This document shows positions 9,993-18,169 of a stretch of 44,324 nt of DNA, piece after piece. The stretch lies in contig JAVSLW010000013.1 in NCBI GenBank assembly GCA_039666455.1, positions 1 through 44,324 of the forward strand. Reading direction: 5' to 3'. A program made the translations under genes and the position numbers. The stretch is from Methanobacterium sp. GTDB lineage: Archaea > Methanobacteriota > Methanobacteria > Methanobacteriales > Methanobacteriaceae. The notes beneath the pieces are model-generated. The model was not told where the DNA came from and did no database searches. It was given only the letters and a program-made list of their open reading frames with translations. How positions within the stretch are numbered: the first letter of the stretch is position 1; the number at the start of each line of letters is the position of its first letter.

Positions 9993-10832
9993 ATGGAAAG
10001 AGTAACCTTACTTGAAATATTTCAACCATTTGCACAGTATAGAAATCCTTTCACCTTTTATTATGCTCAATCCTACCCTTTACCTCCAAAATCAACGATA
10101 ATTGGTATGTTACAGAATATCACCAGAAGATATTATGATGAAGATTTTCATGAGATCAAAATTAGTGTTCACGGAGGTTTTGAGAGCTTTTTCTGGAACT
10201 ATCAGAGCTTAATTAAAGGTGCTAAAAATGGTATTAACCTTATGAAATATAAAGGGGAAATAAAACTGTGGAATCAAGGATTTCCATTATATGGGAGAGG
10301 TATAACTTCTCAAAGATCTCCCGTATTTCAGCAGGAATTGTTTAATGGTCACCTTTACATTTTTCTTAAAGGAAAAGAAGATTTAGTTGAAGAAATTGAA
10401 AAATCTTTATTAAATCCAAGTAAAATACCGTATATTGGAAGAAGTGAAGATATAATATTTTTAAGGAGTGTTTATTCTGAAGAAGACTTTTCTTTTTCTG
10501 AAAAAATAGCAAAAAAAAATATTTGGTTGACACAACCAGCTTATATTAAACTCAAAAGTAAGAATGATTCGTACCAGGAATTTCCAATTAAAAATGAGAA
10601 ATTTCCTGTTTATTCTATCCCCCTGAAAGTAACATTCAAAAATGGAGAAGATCCGATTACTAATAAAGCAGAAATTACTAAATCCACTAAAAGAGTGCCA
10701 GAATTTGAAACTGTTATATATACTGGATTAGATCAGGTTATTTTTCTTAAAGATGAAGTAAAAGTTGAAAATTACAATATAAAGGATAAAAATTTAACTT
10801 TTAAAATACCTGAAGAATTCGGGTGGTTATAA
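9993..10832 (+). CDS. cas5: Cas5 subunit of Cascade (Cst/Cas5t type)
   Basis: A 279-residue RAMP protein that caps the 5' handle of the crRNA in Cascade. The N-terminal beta strand is followed by FAQYRNPFTFYYAQSYPLPP and STIIGMLQNITRR, the Cas5 N-terminal signature, and by the Gly-containing YGRGI and PYIGRSEDI segments. AGGTGAT lies upstream of the ATG at good distance. The stop overlaps the cas3 start by one base (TAATG). Confidence 0.9.
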   Translation: MERVTLLEIFQPFAQYRNPFTFYYAQSYPLPPKSTIIGMLQNITRRYYDEDFHEIKISVHGGFESFFWNYQSLIKGAKNGINLMKYKGEIKLWNQGFPLYGRGITSQRSPVFQQELFNGHLYIFLKGKEDLVEEIEKSLLNPSKIPYIGRSEDIIFLRSVYSEEDFSFSEKIAKKNIWLTQPAYIKLKSKNDSYQEFPIKNEKFPVYSIPLKVTFKNGEDPITNKAEITKSTKRVPEFETVIYTGLDQVIFLKDEVKVENYNIKDKNLTFKIPEEFGWL

Positions 10833-13438
10833 TGAATGAATTAATTGAAATTTTAAGAGCCAAATCAGGAGATCAGGAAAATTATTTGCTTAAAGACCAC
10901 CTAAAAGAAGCTGTAAGAAGAGTTTTAGAACTCAATGAATTTGTAAAAGAAAATAAAGATTCATTTAATTATGATATGGTTGCTAACAATGACATTTTTG
11001 AAAAACTCGTGATTGCAGCTATATTACATGATCTTGGTAAAATTGATTATACTTTCCAGAAAAAGGTTTTTAACAGCGATGAAAAAGATAGTGAAGATTG
11101 GAAAAAGTTAAAAACTTTTTTAAAGCCACTTAATAATCCTGAAATGAGATATCCAAGGCATGAAATACTTTCGTCGATTTGGAGCACATTTCTATTAGGA
11201 AACAACGAATTAGACAAAAAACTGAGGACAGCAATACTTCTCCATCATTATAATGAGTATTTCATTGCAGAAAAAGATCTTATGGAGATAATTTCTAACT
11301 ATCATAAGGCTACATCTTCTTATCTTAAATTTATCAATGGAAATTCTGGTATTTTACGAAATTTCCTTATGAACTTGTTTAAATATATTAAAGATGAATT
11401 TTCTAATTCTGGAATAGCATGTTCAGCAATTAATTCACTAGAAGCAGAAACGAATATTGGGAAAACAAATTTACTCCTTGAAAAGATAAATTCTCGTGAA
11501 GATGACATATCTGAATTTGCAGAGTTCTATGATATAGATAATGACAATCCAGATTATGATTTTTTAGTTCTACTTGGTTTCCTTAGAAGATGTGATTATT
11601 CTTCAAGTGGTGGAGTTAATATTGAATATAAAGAACTCGAAAATGTTTTTGAAGGATTATCTGATAAAATTGAAGGCAGTATAACTAAAGATAATGAAGA
11701 AGCTTACCTCTGGCAAAAAGATGTATTAAAAAATGTTAATACAGACAAATCACTTATCTTTATTGCCCCTACAGGCTCAGGAAAAACAGAATTTGCCATC
11801 TTGTGGGCTGAAATGAATAAAAGAAAATTGATTTATACTCTACCTTTGAGAGTCGCACTAAATGATCTTTTTTCACGTTTCCGAAATTCTAAGGATGGTT
11901 ATTTTAAAGAGGAATTTGTAGACATATTACATTCAACAGCATTTATTGAATATATTAAGGAAGAAAAAGAAGGAAAATATCTAGATATGGATAAAATGAT
12001 GACTTCAGTGAAAATGATTTCTTCTCCGATTCTCCTTACAACTCCAGATCAAGTATTTTTGACTTCTTTGAATTATTACGGCTCTGATAAAGTAATTTCT
12101 GTTTATCCTTTTTCATCCATAGTTATTGATGAAATACAAACATATAATGAGGAAATGGCAGCAATAATCATTAAGACACTTGAAATTATTCACAATCTAA
12201 AAGGAAAACTTCTTATAATAACTGCCACATTTCCACCTTACTTTAAAAAGTTCTTTAAAAGCATATTCGGCGAAGATTTGGAAATTATCGATGTTGCAAA
12301 GCTTGATAAAAATACTAAAAGCCAAATAAAGAATTTCGATCAGAGAAGGCACAAGATTAAAGTAATTGAAGAATCTCTTTTCAGCAAAAATTCTCAATTA
12401 AATGAAGAATCGGAATTAGAAGATTTTATTAAACTTTTTGAAAATAAAAATTTGTTTTTGGTAGTTAATAATGTTAAAAAAGCAATAAATTTGTTTAAAT
12501 CATTAGAAAAAGGCAATAAAAAAGACAATATATATCTTTTACATTCCAGACTAATTGAGTTGGAAAAAAGTAGACGAATAAGTGAAATAAAAGAGAAGAT
12601 TAGTAATGGCGAAAAAGTAACTGTTGTAGCAACTCAAATAATCGAAGCATCAGTGAATCTTGATTTTGATGCAATGATAACAGAAATATCAACAGTTGAC
12701 AGCCAAATACAGAGATGGGGAAGAATACACAGAAATAGAGAAGCAGATTATGATGAAAATATTCCTAATGTTGTCATATTTGCAGGGGCTAAATCTGAAG
12801 ATGGATCTTTAAAACTCGATAGAGGAACTAGCTTTGTATATGACAGTAAAGTAGTTGAAAAGACGTTTGAAGCCCTTAAAGAATATGAAAATAAGCAGGA
12901 TTCCTTAAATTATGAAGACGAACGAAAAATGATAAATGAAGTTTTTGAAAGAAAAATAGATGGAATTAAACTTAAAAAGATTTATGAAGATGAAATTGAA
13001 AAAACATTAGACTATTTAAATTACTTTACAGTTGAAAAGAAAAGTCAAGCACAAAGACTTTTCAGAGATATCGCGGGCTATAAAGTTGTAATTCCAGGAC
13101 TCATAGAATTGGAAGAAAATAAGGATAAAACTGTTAAAAATATATTTGCAAAATCTATAAGAGAAAATGCAAAGTCTTGGAAAGAAATAATGGCTAAAAT
13201 AAAGGAAAATACTGGAGAAGATATAGATATCTGGGAATTAAAGAAAATCCTTTATGAATATTCAGTAAATGTTCCTATCTACTATGAGGATAAAAGCGAT
13301 TTCTGGAATAGAGATACTCGTGAATTTAGAGGATTTTACATTTGGAATAGAGTTAATGACGAAGAAGTTAACTCAGTGAAAAAATATGGGCTTGATAGTA
13401 TTTTGAAAAAAGAAAATGATTCGGTTGAAATTCTTTAA
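10832..13438 (+). CDS. cas3: CRISPR helicase-nuclease Cas3 with N-terminal HD domain
   Basis: Cas3 is recruited by target-bound Cascade and unwinds and degrades the DNA. The HD nuclease part (about 1-270) has LHDLGKID (H66/D67), PRHEILSS and ILLHHYNEY. The helicase part shows Walker A APTGSGKTE near residue 312, the DExx box as DEIQ near 433, TATFP, and motif VI QRWGRIHR. Length is 868 residues from ATG 10832. GTG 10823 is in frame but overlaps cas5 more, and GGGTGG sits correctly for 10832. All catalytic motifs look intact, so interference should be possible. Confidence 0.95.
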   Translation: MNELIEILRAKSGDQENYLLKDHLKEAVRRVLELNEFVKENKDSFNYDMVANNDIFEKLVIAAILHDLGKIDYTFQKKVFNSDEKDSEDWKKLKTFLKPLNNPEMRYPRHEILSSIWSTFLLGNNELDKKLRTAILLHHYNEYFIAEKDLMEIISNYHKATSSYLKFINGNSGILRNFLMNLFKYIKDEFSNSGIACSAINSLEAETNIGKTNLLLEKINSREDDISEFAEFYDIDNDNPDYDFLVLLGFLRRCDYSSSGGVNIEYKELENVFEGLSDKIEGSITKDNEEAYLWQKDVLKNVNTDKSLIFIAPTGSGKTEFAILWAEMNKRKLIYTLPLRVALNDLFSRFRNSKDGYFKEEFVDILHSTAFIEYIKEEKEGKYLDMDKMMTSVKMISSPILLTTPDQVFLTSLNYYGSDKVISVYPFSSIVIDEIQTYNEEMAAIIIKTLEIIHNLKGKLLIITATFPPYFKKFFKSIFGEDLEIIDVAKLDKNTKSQIKNFDQRRHKIKVIEESLFSKNSQLNEESELEDFIKLFENKNLFLVVNNVKKAINLFKSLEKGNKKDNIYLLHSRLIELEKSRRISEIKEKISNGEKVTVVATQIIEASVNLDFDAMITEISTVDSQIQRWGRIHRNREADYDENIPNVVIFAGAKSEDGSLKLDRGTSFVYDSKVVEKTFEALKEYENKQDSLNYEDERKMINEVFERKIDGIKLKKIYEDEIEKTLDYLNYFTVEKKSQAQRLFRDIAGYKVVIPGLIELEENKDKTVKNIFAKSIRENAKSWKEIMAKIKENTGEDIDIWELKKILYEYSVNVPIYYEDKSDFWNRDTREFRGFYIWNRVNDEEVNSVKKYGLDSILKKENDSVEIL

Positions 13439-13457
13439 ATAATTAAAGGTGACATTT

Positions 13458-13886
13458 TTGAGCAGAATCTGGGGCCTTGAAGAGCTTGTGGCAAAAGGAA
13501 AGATTACTAAAAAACACGCCGACAAAATAATGCTGGAATTCATCTATAAATCTGTAAAACTGGAAGAAGAAAAAGGAATTTGCATTTATGATGTCGTTAA
13601 CGAAGAAAATCTTAATGACTATCTTAAAGGCAATGATAATGAAGAAACTGATTTCTTTGACAATAAAACAAGTGTTTGTAAGAACTGCGGTCATCTAATC
13701 AGGCGAAAATTTGACAGTTATTTTTTATGGCAGCATTTCACTCACTATATTTATAACCTGGAGGCGGAAATCATGGTGGACATCATAGAAGCCGAAAAAG
13801 AAGAATCTATTGGACCTATGCCTATTGAACAATTCTTCAAAGAATTAGAAGAAGAAGCGAACAGTAAGACGAAAACGGGTATTTGA
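13458..13886 (+). CDS. Unrecognised small acidic protein with one CxxC, last gene of the cas effector operon
   Basis: The likely start is TTG 13458 (MSRIWGLEELVAKGK), because AGGTGA ends five bases before it. GTG 13449 is in frame but overlaps that site. The 142-residue product has a helical N-terminal half, one CKNCGH motif near the middle, and a Glu-rich C-terminus. One CxxC pair could be half of a zinc site completed by His or by dimerisation. It starts 19 bases after cas3, so it is probably co-transcribed. I do not recognise the family. It lacks the nuclease motifs and four-cysteine cluster of Cas4. Confidence 0.6.
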   Translation: MSRIWGLEELVAKGKITKKHADKIMLEFIYKSVKLEEEKGICIYDVVNEENLNDYLKGNDNEETDFFDNKTSVCKNCGHLIRRKFDSYFLWQHFTHYIYNLEAEIMVDIIEAEKEESIGPMPIEQFFKELEEEANSKTKTGI

Positions 13887-13945
13887 GGAGAGGTTGATTT
13901 TTAAAAACCAGTAGATTAATTTCAAATAAAATTCCAAATCATCTT

Positions 13946-15661
13946 ATGAAAGATATTGATGTACACCAGGTTCAAAGTGCATTTGGCAATGTAACCTTCA
14001 ACAGGGGAATGGGATATTATGAGAATAAATATGTGTTAATGAGGATTAAAAAAGGAAACAAACTTACTGGAACGGTCATCGGTGCAATGCCTGAACCTTA
14101 CAGGGTATGGGTTGAAATTACAGATACTATTAACTCCAGATGTAGTTGTCCTGTGGGAGTAATGTGCAAACATGGTGTGGCCCTGATTTTAGAGTGGATT
14201 AACCATAAAGATTCCTTTTTAGATGCTGATGATCTGATGGTTTCACTGGAAGCTAAGGATAAAAATGAACTTCTGGATATAATAAACCTGATTTTAGAAG
14301 AAGATCCATTTTTAGCATCCAAATTAGGGTTTTCTAAAGAAATAGATGAAGTTAAGGTGAATATGGAGTCTATTTCCACCAGAATTGACTATTCAATGGA
14401 GGGATTCATTGATTACTATGCTGTGTCTGGTGTGGTTCATGAGCTGGAGGAAGTGAAAAAAATCGCCGACAACCAGGGGAAAGAGGGAAATTTAAGGGAC
14501 GCAACTGAAATATACCTTCTGATCATAGAAAAAGGAGCAAAAAATTACGGCAACGTTGATGATTCCAGCGGAGAGTTGGGCAACCTTATCGTGGAATGCG
14601 TTGAAGATGCCAGTAACTCGCTCATAGCTTTAGATGAGGAAGATAAACAGGCCCTTGTCCACAGAATAATAAGGATCGTGGAAAAGGAAGATTATGGCCT
14701 TGAAACAGAGCAGATGCTCTTTGCTGTGGCAACTCCGCACAACATGCACATCATAGAAGAAGAATTACTCCGCCGGGTTCCGGAGGCAGGGGTTGATAAT
14801 CACTCCAGGTATCAGAGGAGAAAAATCATCGAACTGGTAAGTTCCCTGTATATGAACCTTAACTTACCTGAAAACTCACTTAAAACTATCCTTAAAGCAG
14901 GATTGGAAAATAAAGATGATTACCTGCGGATTGCCAGTTTTCTGGTAGGGGAAGGTAGAAGCCAGGAGGCCTTTGTATATGTGACAGAAGGGCTGCAACT
15001 GAAGGAAGAAAGGAATTACTCCCTTGATAAACTGTACTTCGATCTCATGAATCGTTTTTCAGACGAAAAATGGCTGCAGGTAAATGAAAGGGATGCTCTG
15101 GAGGTTGCTGTTAATTTATTATCTTATCATCGTGATATTAAAAAATATTCCATGATAAAACGCTTATTTATTAAAATAGAGAAGTATGATGAGCTTTTGC
15201 AGGCCATAATAACTAAGTGTGATGATAGTGTGGTAATACCCATACTTTTAAAGGAAGATCGGCTTGATGAGGCTGTAAAGCGTGCATTTTCGTCTCGTTA
15301 TTTATATTCTGATTTGATAGTGAAAGTGGCTGAGGCTGCAAAGGATAAAGGACAAAATACCGATGCTGTGAATTTAACACTTAAAGCTCTGGAAAAAGGA
15401 CAATTCAAAATCAATGCAACTTTTGTGGAACTCGTTGATTTTCTGGTGGAAGAATTAGAGGATGAAAAAATTGAGGAAGCTATAAATCTTACAATGAATG
15501 TTCCTGCAGCTAAAATATTTGCCACCGCTCTCTTAAAGAGAAGTCAGGAATCTGCTCTTAGATTACTTGAAAGATTACTACCCTATCTGGAGAAAGCAGA
15601 GATAAAATTCTATATGGAACGTTTAAATGCAGAATATGTGGTTAAACTCTCTAAACCATAG
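13946..15661 (+). CDS. SWIM zinc-finger protein (C-terminus frameshifted)
   Basis: A 571-residue protein. Residues about 60-80 carry the SWIM zinc finger, seen as CSCP followed by CKHG (CxC...CxH), a small DNA- or protein-binding fold. The long remainder is helical, like the repeat-rich tails of archaeal SWIM proteins of unknown role. The ATG has no clear ribosome site, and the frame is closed by a stop shortly upstream. The chain ends abruptly in VVKLSKP at TAG 15659-15661, while the expected C-terminal helices continue in another frame from about 15660 (next entry). One base appears to be gained, or two lost, at this point. Confidence 0.82.
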   Translation: MKDIDVHQVQSAFGNVTFNRGMGYYENKYVLMRIKKGNKLTGTVIGAMPEPYRVWVEITDTINSRCSCPVGVMCKHGVALILEWINHKDSFLDADDLMVSLEAKDKNELLDIINLILEEDPFLASKLGFSKEIDEVKVNMESISTRIDYSMEGFIDYYAVSGVVHELEEVKKIADNQGKEGNLRDATEIYLLIIEKGAKNYGNVDDSSGELGNLIVECVEDASNSLIALDEEDKQALVHRIIRIVEKEDYGLETEQMLFAVATPHNMHIIEEELLRRVPEAGVDNHSRYQRRKIIELVSSLYMNLNLPENSLKTILKAGLENKDDYLRIASFLVGEGRSQEAFVYVTEGLQLKEERNYSLDKLYFDLMNRFSDEKWLQVNERDALEVAVNLLSYHRDIKKYSMIKRLFIKIEKYDELLQAIITKCDDSVVIPILLKEDRLDEAVKRAFSSRYLYSDLIVKVAEAAKDKGQNTDAVNLTLKALEKGQFKINATFVELVDFLVEELEDEKIEEAINLTMNVPAAKIFATALLKRSQESALRLLERLLPYLEKAEIKFYMERLNAEYVVKLSKP

Positions 15662-15836
15662 ATATCAGACTGTTAACATTTCCCATATCCACTATGATGA
15701 TGCCCTGGATATTCTGATGTTACTGAAGGAAATGATAAGCAAGGCTGAATTTGAAAAGTATGTGCACTGGCTTGCTAAGAGCAATAAAGGTAAAAAGAAG
15801 CTATTGAAAATGATGGAAGAAAGAGGTTTGATTTAA
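15660..15836 (+). pseudogene. Out-of-frame C-terminal tail of the SWIM gene
   Basis: Reading on in the next frame from about 15660 gives RYQTVNISHIHYDDALDILM and then KYVHWLAKSNKGKKKLLKMM before the TAA. This looks like the usual end of SWIM-protein C-terminal domains (a Tyr-rich helix, then a basic helix). Skipping a single T after the CCA codon would fuse it to the upstream frame. I see no ribosome site giving this part its own start. A sequencing error, a true mutation or programmed frameshifting would all look the same here. Confidence 0.6.
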
Positions 15837-16175
15837 TGAAATTTGAAGCACTCCAGAAAGGACGATTATCGGTTGTTGGCGATATGGCTTTTAAGGCTGC
15901 TGAAGAGGCCATATCAGCATTTGAAAGTAGAGAAAATCTATATTCTACCCACAGAAGAACCCAAACTTTTCACATGGTAAAAACCGAATTTTAAAAAAGA
16001 AAGTGTTTTCACCGACTGCACAGAATTTATGAAAGATTGGGCTATGGTGGAAGCAACGGAGACCTCGCTGAAGAAGCCGTTCAGGTATTTTAGTCCCTCA
16101 AGAATATGAAAATGAGCTTGAAAGATTCATGCGAAGCCATAAATTGAATTACCAGAAAGAAGTGGTTTTTGCATA
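15836..16175 (+). pseudogene. Decayed small gene, possibly HEPN-like
   Basis: A 52-codon frame starts at ATG 15836 (overlapping the previous TAA) with MKFEALQKGRLSVVGDMAFK and ends at 15994. Coding-like sequence continues in other frames: LHRIYERLGYGGSNGDLAEE near 16015-16090, then a frame change, then VPQEYENELERFMRSHKLNY up to a TAG near 16175. Together they look like one helical protein of about 110 residues broken by at least two frameshifts. The helical, Arg/His-containing character fits HEPN-type proteins but I cannot name the family. It lies at the border of the TA-rich island. Confidence 0.4.
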
Positions 16176-16209
16176 GATTCTGCTATTATTTCAAAGGATT
16201 TTAAAATAA

Positions 16210-16228
16210 AATCATGCTATTCATGATT
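16210..16228. other. Small inverted repeat
   Basis: AATCATG and CATGATT form a perfect 7-bp stem with a 5-base loop, in the gap upstream of the ribbon-helix-helix gene. Without a T-tract after it, it is not a clear terminator; an operator or chance hairpin is equally possible. Confidence 0.4.
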
Positions 16229-16250
16229 GTAATTCTGTAATGCCAAGATA

Positions 16251-16272
16251 CTTATATGGTTAACCATATAAG
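16251..16272. promoter_or_regulatory. Perfect 22-bp palindrome, likely autoregulatory operator/promoter
   Basis: CTTATATGGTT is followed at once by its exact reverse complement, AACCATATAAG. The TATAT core also fits an archaeal TATA box. It lies just upstream of ATG 16280 of a ribbon-helix-helix gene. Such regulators bind palindromes as dimers, so self-repression is a reasonable inference. An ATG at 16256 inside the palindrome is in frame but would put the operator inside the coding region, so I reject it as the start. Confidence 0.6.
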
Positions 16273-16279
16273 ACTAACC

Positions 16280-16603
16280 ATGACTTACGTAAGTAAAACC
16301 AAAACAATCGGCACAAAAATAACATTAGCAGAATATGAAGAAGTACTCGCCCTAATAGAAGCGGGAAGATTCATAAGTGCATCTGATTTTGCGCGAGAAG
16401 CTATCCGGGATAAATTAAGGTCAATAAACATAATTAAAATCCGGGATGTGGATTATGATACTGCTAAAAAAGAAGTTTTGGGGTATTACAAAAAATACAA
16501 AAAGGCTTATATAGATGTTGTAGCAGAGGACTTAGAATTAGATCTGGAACTTGTAGCTCATATAACAGATGAACTCGTGAAAGAAGGCCGCTTAGGAGAA
16601 TAA
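16280..16603 (+). CDS. Ribbon-helix-helix regulator with a C-terminal helical extension
   Basis: From ATG 16280 the product is 107 residues. Residues about 7-45 (GTKITLAEYEEVLALIEAGR, then SASDFAREAIRDKL) are the beta-alpha-alpha pattern of CopG/MetJ-type DNA-binding domains, usual in TA antitoxins and plasmid regulators. The C-terminal half (DVVAEDLELDLELVAHITDE) reads like a small winged-helix or partner-binding domain. The perfect palindrome directly upstream is the likely operator. The next gene follows after 3 bases, so the two may form a pair. Confidence 0.75.
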   Translation: MTYVSKTKTIGTKITLAEYEEVLALIEAGRFISASDFAREAIRDKLRSINIIKIRDVDYDTAKKEVLGYYKKYKKAYIDVVAEDLELDLELVAHITDELVKEGRLGE

Positions 16604-16606
16604 TAA

Positions 16607-16789
16607 ATGCCAGAGATTTATACGGGTAGAGAAACTGTTATAAAAGGGGATAGGATAGTTTGTGAGGCTAGAAAGATATCGCAAACTAAAGTGATTGTGA
16701 GATCTGGCAGACATAAAGCGCAAAAAGTGGTTTTAAGGGACAATGCAGTGTGTATTATTGTGAAAGAATTAAAATTTTTAAGCGCTTAA
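16607..16789 (+). CDS. Small basic protein of unknown function, 60 aa
   Basis: This gene starts three bases after the ribbon-helix-helix gene stop. The product is beta-rich and basic (ETVIKGDRIVCEARKISQTK, then SGRHKAQKVVLRDNAVCIIV), with no known motif and two isolated cysteines. Close coupling to a DNA-binding regulator suggests a two-gene unit, possibly TA. The last codons and stop lie in the palindrome TTAAGCGCTTAA, at the edge of a degenerate CRISPR repeat, so the 3' end has overlapping signals. It may be coding or spurious. Confidence 0.45.
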   Translation: MPEIYTGRETVIKGDRIVCEARKISQTKVIVRSGRHKAQKVVLRDNAVCIIVKELKFLSA

Positions 16790-16815
16790 ATCAGACTATT
16801 TTAAGGGGATGAATT
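16784..16815 (+). repeat. Degenerate, solitary CRISPR-repeat-like element
   Basis: Bases 16784-16803 match the first 20 bases of the array repeat with mismatches only at positions 2 and 4, including the exact run AAATCAGACTATTTTA. The following GGGGATGAATT resembles the repeat's end, GGATTGAAAT, with extra bases. It has the same orientation as the array, over 11 kb away, and stands alone. A second clear repeat is not visible within 100 bases; a weak TTTAGGA...AAAT echo at 16822-16836 is not convincing. It lies about 150 bases upstream of vapB. Confidence 0.65.
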
Positions 16816-16874
16816 CAAAAATTTAGGAAAAAATAACTTCTATAAATATTTACCTTTGAACCTTAATCACCTCT

Positions 16875-16941
16875 GTTAGGTAAGATCAATTATTTAGGTA
16901 AGAAATGTTTATATACCTATAATCACATAAAATAACCTAAC
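16875..16941 (+). promoter_or_regulatory. vapBC promoter with repeated TTAGGT operator half-sites
   Basis: The TATA box is GTTTATATA at 16907-16915. Around it are GTTAGGT at 16875-16881, TTAGGTA at 16894-16900 and the inverted ACCTAAC at 16935-16941, so the box is bracketed by repeated half-sites. AbrB-type antitoxins usually bind their own promoters, so VapB is the likely ligand (inference). GAGGT precedes the vapB ATG. Confidence 0.6.
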
Positions 16942-16963
16942 ACCTTAAAAAGAGGTAAAAACA

Positions 16964-17239
16964 ATGTCCCCTGCTTTAATAAAAAAAGAAGAAATAAAAA
17001 CAATTGACAATCAGGGAAGATTGGTTATACCCAAAAAATGGTTAAAAGAGCATGTAAAAGACCGAACTGTTAAACTGGAAATTACAGATGGTGAGATAAT
17101 AATCAAACCCTATGAAGTTAAGGATATAAGCGATTTATTTGATACTGGTATACCTCTCGAAAGTGATGGAAGTGATTGGCATGAAATGAAACGAGAACTT
17201 ATTCTCAAAGGACTAAAAAAAGAAGGTATTGATTTATGA
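16964..17239 (+). CDS. vapB: AbrB/SpoVT-type antitoxin (VapB-like)
   Basis: A 91-residue protein. The N-terminal swapped-hairpin DNA-binding domain is seen in KTIDNQGRLVIPKKWLKEHV and KLEITDGEIIIKPY. The acidic C-terminal tail after residue 55 should wrap and inhibit the PIN toxin. The ATG follows GAGGT at good spacing. Its end overlaps the toxin ATG by four bases (ATGA), the classic antitoxin-first arrangement. Half-sites around the promoter suggest autoregulation. Confidence 0.85.
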   Translation: MSPALIKKEEIKTIDNQGRLVIPKKWLKEHVKDRTVKLEITDGEIIIKPYEVKDISDLFDTGIPLESDGSDWHEMKRELILKGLKKEGIDL

Positions 17240-17664
17240 GAATCATAGACGCTAATGTGATCGTTTATGCTTTTACCACACACAAAAAAACAAATCCTAA
17301 AACACTTGAAAAAAAGGAAAATGCTAAAAATATAGTAAAATGCTTAATATCCGGAAAAGAAACTGTTTACATGACATCAATACAAGTAAGCGAAGCAATG
17401 AACATTATCGAACGTATAATAAGTCATGATTCATCCATAAGAGTTCAAAAATTCCTTTTAGATAATCCATTCATCAAAATAATTGAAATAACTCATTTAG
17501 ACATGATAAATGCTCACCAGATCGTAAAACAATACAGACAGAATAAAATAGGGTTTAATGATGCAATAGCATACATAGGTATGATAAAAACAAACTGTAC
17601 TGAAATATGCACATTTAATAAACATTTTGATGTATTTCCAGACATTAAACGCATAGAAAAATGA
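17236..17664 (+). CDS. vapC: PIN-domain toxin VapC
   Basis: A 142-residue PIN-domain ribonuclease. Acidic residues expected to hold Mg are present: D5 in MRIIDANVIVYAF, E53 in QVSEAMNII and D109 in GFNDAIAYIG, followed by the CTFNKHFD motif. PIN toxins cut tRNA or rRNA when released from VapB. Both genes of this pair look intact. A 49-bp repeat with dyad symmetry follows 14 bases after the stop. Confidence 0.86.
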   Translation: MRIIDANVIVYAFTTHKKTNPKTLEKKENAKNIVKCLISGKETVYMTSIQVSEAMNIIERIISHDSSIRVQKFLLDNPFIKIIEITHLDMINAHQIVKQYRQNKIGFNDAIAYIGMIKTNCTEICTFNKHFDVFPDIKRIEK

Positions 17665-17678
17665 TATTGAGTTTTGCT

Positions 17679-17727
17679 CATAAATTTGAGCAATCATTTA
17701 TAAATAATCACTCACAAAGTTGAGTAA
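17679..17727. repeat. 49-bp repeat, copy 1 (two dyads around a TATA-like core)
   Basis: This segment matches 22520-22568 in the same orientation with three differences in 49 bases. TTGCTCA (17674-17680) pairs with TGAGCAA across a short loop, and ACTCA pairs with TGAGT, with CATTTATAAATAA between them. It therefore looks like a promoter flanked by two operator dyads. Here it follows vapC and faces the 3' end of an opposite-strand HEPN pseudogene, so it appears to drive nothing. Confidence 0.9.
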
Positions 17728-17746
17728 CTCTTCATGATAAACTCAA

Positions 17747-18165
17747 TCACATTTTATCCACATAACAGGCAATATATCGGGCATATTCATCAAAATCATC
17801 CAGATTATTCTCCAGTATCTGTGAAATCATGGCAGGATCAACCTCTGTGTACATATGCACCAGTATGTTCCTGAGTTTCGCTGCCTCAGAAAATCTCCTG
17901 GCAAATTTCTCAGGGATTATCCCCTCTTTTCCAAGCGTAATTATAATGCTTCGATAGTCTTCTGGTTTTTCAAGATTCTCAAAAGAAATTATAACTTCTC
18001 CAATATCCAGGGCAGATTCAATGGCCAGTTGAAGATTACTCAATAGCAGATTTCAGGGGGTAATTCTTTACTAATTCTTCTTCGTCTGCAGGTTGTTCCT
18101 TTAAAAATTCCACATACCCTTGCATATTCAACTATTTTCCGGGCAATTTTTTCTTTTATTTTCAT
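17747..18165 (-). pseudogene. Frameshifted HEPN (DUF86-type) toxin gene
   Basis: The longest clean frame, 17747-18043, gives NLQLAIESALDIGEVIISFE to the end. This is the C-terminal two thirds of a DUF86 HEPN ribonuclease, including the RNILVHMY motif with the catalytic R....H. The N-terminal part is present but out of frame: from ATG 18165 the sequence reads MKIKEKIARKIVEYAR, then changes frame to YVEFLKEQPADEEELVKNYP ending SAIE, and one further shift joins NLQLA. Two small indels therefore break the gene. The intact MNT partner lies immediately upstream on the same strand. Confidence 0.75.
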
Positions 18166-18169
18166 CTTT

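Noticed and set aside
13458..13886. Cas4 identity for the gene after cas3
   Set aside because: It has one CxxC only and no RecB nuclease motifs; the true cas4 is at 24342.
15664..15671. ATCAGACT as a further pseudo-repeat
   Set aside because: Only eight bases match the CRISPR repeat, and the sequence lies in the coding tail of the SWIM gene.
17295..17310. AATCCTAAAA as a reverse-strand CRISPR repeat fragment
   Set aside because: Ten bases only, within the vapC coding sequence, and the rest of the repeat does not align.
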